Part shown: one piece after another, positions 34,059 to 35,254 of the stretch | Numbering within the stretch: position 1 is the first letter of the stretch | How the letters are laid out: each line of letters starts with the position of its first letter | Assembly: GCA_945861105.1 (NCBI GenBank) | Contig: CAMASU010000001.1 | Coordinates: 1 to 35,254, forward strand | DNA: 35,254 nucleotides | Direction: 5' to 3' | Source of the DNA: Synechococcus sp. UW140 | GTDB taxonomy: Bacteria > Cyanobacteriota > Cyanobacteriia > PCC-6307 > Cyanobiaceae | The notes under the pieces: generated by a model | Database searches by the model: none | The model's input: the letters and a program-made list of their open reading frames with translations, nothing else | What the model was told of the DNA's origin: nothing | Program-made: the position numbers and the translations under genes

Positions 34059-35254
34059 CGGTCCCAGCGGATCCGTCGCAGGCACCGACGTCGGGACACC
34101 CCAGCAGCGAGCATGGCCGCATCGCCGAGCGCGATCGGGGTGGCGTGCCATGGCACGTGTGGGGCAGCTACCTCTCCGACCGCCAGTGGGGCACTGTGCG
34201 GGAGGACTACTCCGCCGATGGTGACGCCTGGTCTTCATTTCCCCATGACCACGCCCGTTCCCGTGCCTACCGCTGGGGGGAGGATGGTCTGCTGGGCATC
34301 TGCGACAACCAGGGTCGCCTCTGTTTCGGCCTGGCGCTCTGGAACGGCGTTGATCCGATCCTCAAGGAACGGGCCTTCGGGCTGGGCAATGGCGAGGGCA
34401 ACCATGGCGAAGACATCAAGGACTATTTCTTCCATCTGCTCAACACCCCCACCCACAGCTTCATGCGGGGGCTCTACAAATACCCCCAGGGGCAGTTCCC
34501 CTATGCCGATCTGCTGGACAGCAACGCCCGGCGCAACCGTCTTCAGCCCGAGTACGAACTCGTCGACACCGGCATCTTTGATGACCACCGCTACTACGAC
34601 GTGGTGGTTGAGTACGCCAAGGCCGACTGGAACGATCTGCTGATTCGCATCCGAGTCGTTAACCGTGGGCCTGAACCTGCGCCATTGCATCTGCTGCCGA
34701 GCCTGTGGCTGCGCAACACCTGGTCATGGGGTTACGGCGATCCTGACCTGGCGCGGCGATCGATTCGCCAGCAGGGGAACGGGGTGGTCTGTGATCCACT
34801 GCCGGCCCTCGGCTCCTACCGCCTGGTCTGCCGTGAGCAGGGGCGCTGGCTGTTCACCGAGAACGAGACCAACAGCGAACGTCTCTATGGCATTGCCAAC
34901 GTCTCCCCCTGGCAGCGGGATGCCTTTCACCGGCTGCTCATTGATGCTGAAGAGGGGGCCGTAAACCCGGCCGGCGAGGGGACCCGCACCGCCCTCTGGC
35001 TGCAGCGCACCCTGGCACCCTCGGAGGAGTGGGTGGTGGATCTGCGGCTGGCGGCCACCCTGCCGGAAGATCCCTTCGATGGCTCCTTCGCCGATGCCAT
35101 GACAGCACGGGAACAGGAGGCGAACCAGTTCTTTGGTGTGGTCGGCCAGGGCCTGCCCGACGAGGATGCGCACATCTTCAGGTCGGCGGCCAGTGGCCTG
35201 CTCTGGTGCAAGAAGCATTACCACTGGAGTGTGATCCGCTGGCTGAGTGGCGAT
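34055..35254 (+). CDS. GH63-like glucosidase, N-terminal 400 residues (truncated by window edge)
   Basis: The frame from the ATG at 34055 stays open to the window end. The first 400 residues show the N-terminal beta-sandwich of large GH63-like glucosidases: VWGSYLSDRQWGTVREDYSA, WSSFPHDHARSRAYRWGEDG, FGLGNGEGNHGEDIKDYFFH, THSFMRGLYKYPQGQFPY and YYDVVVEYAKADWNDLLIRI. Then LLPSLWLRNTWSWG and the beginning of the catalytic (alpha/alpha)6 domain (HYHWSVIRWLSGD) appear at the edge. The catalytic acids are outside the window, so activity is predicted only. No signal peptide is seen. Members hydrolyse alpha-glucosides or alpha-mannosides, including compatible-solute glycosides. It overlaps the GMC gene by 4 bp. 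Confidence 0.85.
   Translation, partial: MTVPADPSQAPTSGHPSSEHGRIAERDRGGVPWHVWGSYLSDRQWGTVREDYSADGDAWSSFPHDHARSRAYRWGEDGLLGICDNQGRLCFGLALWNGVDPILKERAFGLGNGEGNHGEDIKDYFFHLLNTPTHSFMRGLYKYPQGQFPYADLLDSNARRNRLQPEYELVDTGIFDDHRYYDVVVEYAKADWNDLLIRIRVVNRGPEPAPLHLLPSLWLRNTWSWGYGDPDLARRSIRQQGNGVVCDPLPALGSYRLVCREQGRWLFTENETNSERLYGIANVSPWQRDAFHRLLIDAEEGAVNPAGEGTRTALWLQRTLAPSEEWVVDLRLAATLPEDPFDGSFADAMTAREQEANQFFGVVGQGLPDEDAHIFRSAASGLLWCKKHYHWSVIRWLSGD

Overview
The window reads as a chromosomal segment of a GC-rich unicellular picocyanobacterium of the Synechococcus/Cyanobium type (cluster 5-like). The main reasons are the split RNA polymerase genes rpoB-rpoC1-rpoC2 with the cyanobacterial insertion in RpoC2, a high-light-inducible (Hli) protein, Ycf35, DUF2997 and DUF3143 proteins, and the gene order rpsT-tatD-rpoB-rpoC1-rpoC2. 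The octamer GCGATCGC (HIP1), which is abundant in many freshwater cyanobacteria, is rare here. Genus-level placement is an inference. No tRNA, rRNA, CRISPR array, insertion sequence or prophage gene was seen.

Layout. (1) 1-2618, minus strand: a compact translation/transcription operon rimP-nusA-ylxR-infB (infB is cut by the window edge). A small cysteine-bearing protein lies upstream on the same strand. (2) 3103-5762, plus strand: a calcineurin-like phosphoesterase, an exported DegQ/HtrA-type protease and rpiA, facing hisD on the minus strand. (3) 7163-18204, plus strand: rpsT, tatD, then rpoB, rpoC1 and rpoC2, and a 58-residue Hli protein whose end overlaps rlmN. A well-formed promoter overlaps the tatD stop, and a hairpin lies in the roughly 220-nt rpoB leader. 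(4) 18195-20754: rlmN faces an AmpG-like MFS transporter on the minus strand, with 28 bp of 3' overlap containing a perfect inverted repeat. A 41-residue membrane peptide then overlaps a HEAT-repeat gene.

(5) 21622-23828, plus strand: DUF2997, ycf35/DUF1257, a small [4Fe-4S] ferredoxin and an aldo/keto reductase, with overlaps that suggest translational coupling. (6) 23825-28001: rsmG (minus) diverges from a membrane-anchored J-domain protein and a DUF3143 protein (plus); bioA and fumC form a minus-strand operon. (7) 28106-35254, plus strand: two related DUF2231 membrane proteins, a three-subunit heme-copper terminal oxidase whose subunit II lacks the CuA ligands (alternative respiratory terminal oxidase, ARTO, type), a GMC-family flavoprotein, and the first 400 residues of a GH63-like glucosidase.

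The most interesting region is the last. It is tightly packed and could couple carbohydrate hydrolysis and flavin-linked oxidation to a quinol-type terminal oxidase, with two uncharacterised DUF2231 membrane proteins as extra partners. That functional link is inference. Second is the ferredoxin/aldo-keto reductase pair: the reductase keeps the shape of a C-terminal ferredoxin-like domain but lacks its cysteines, and a separate ferredoxin gene overlaps its start. All remaining gaps are shorter than 300 bases.
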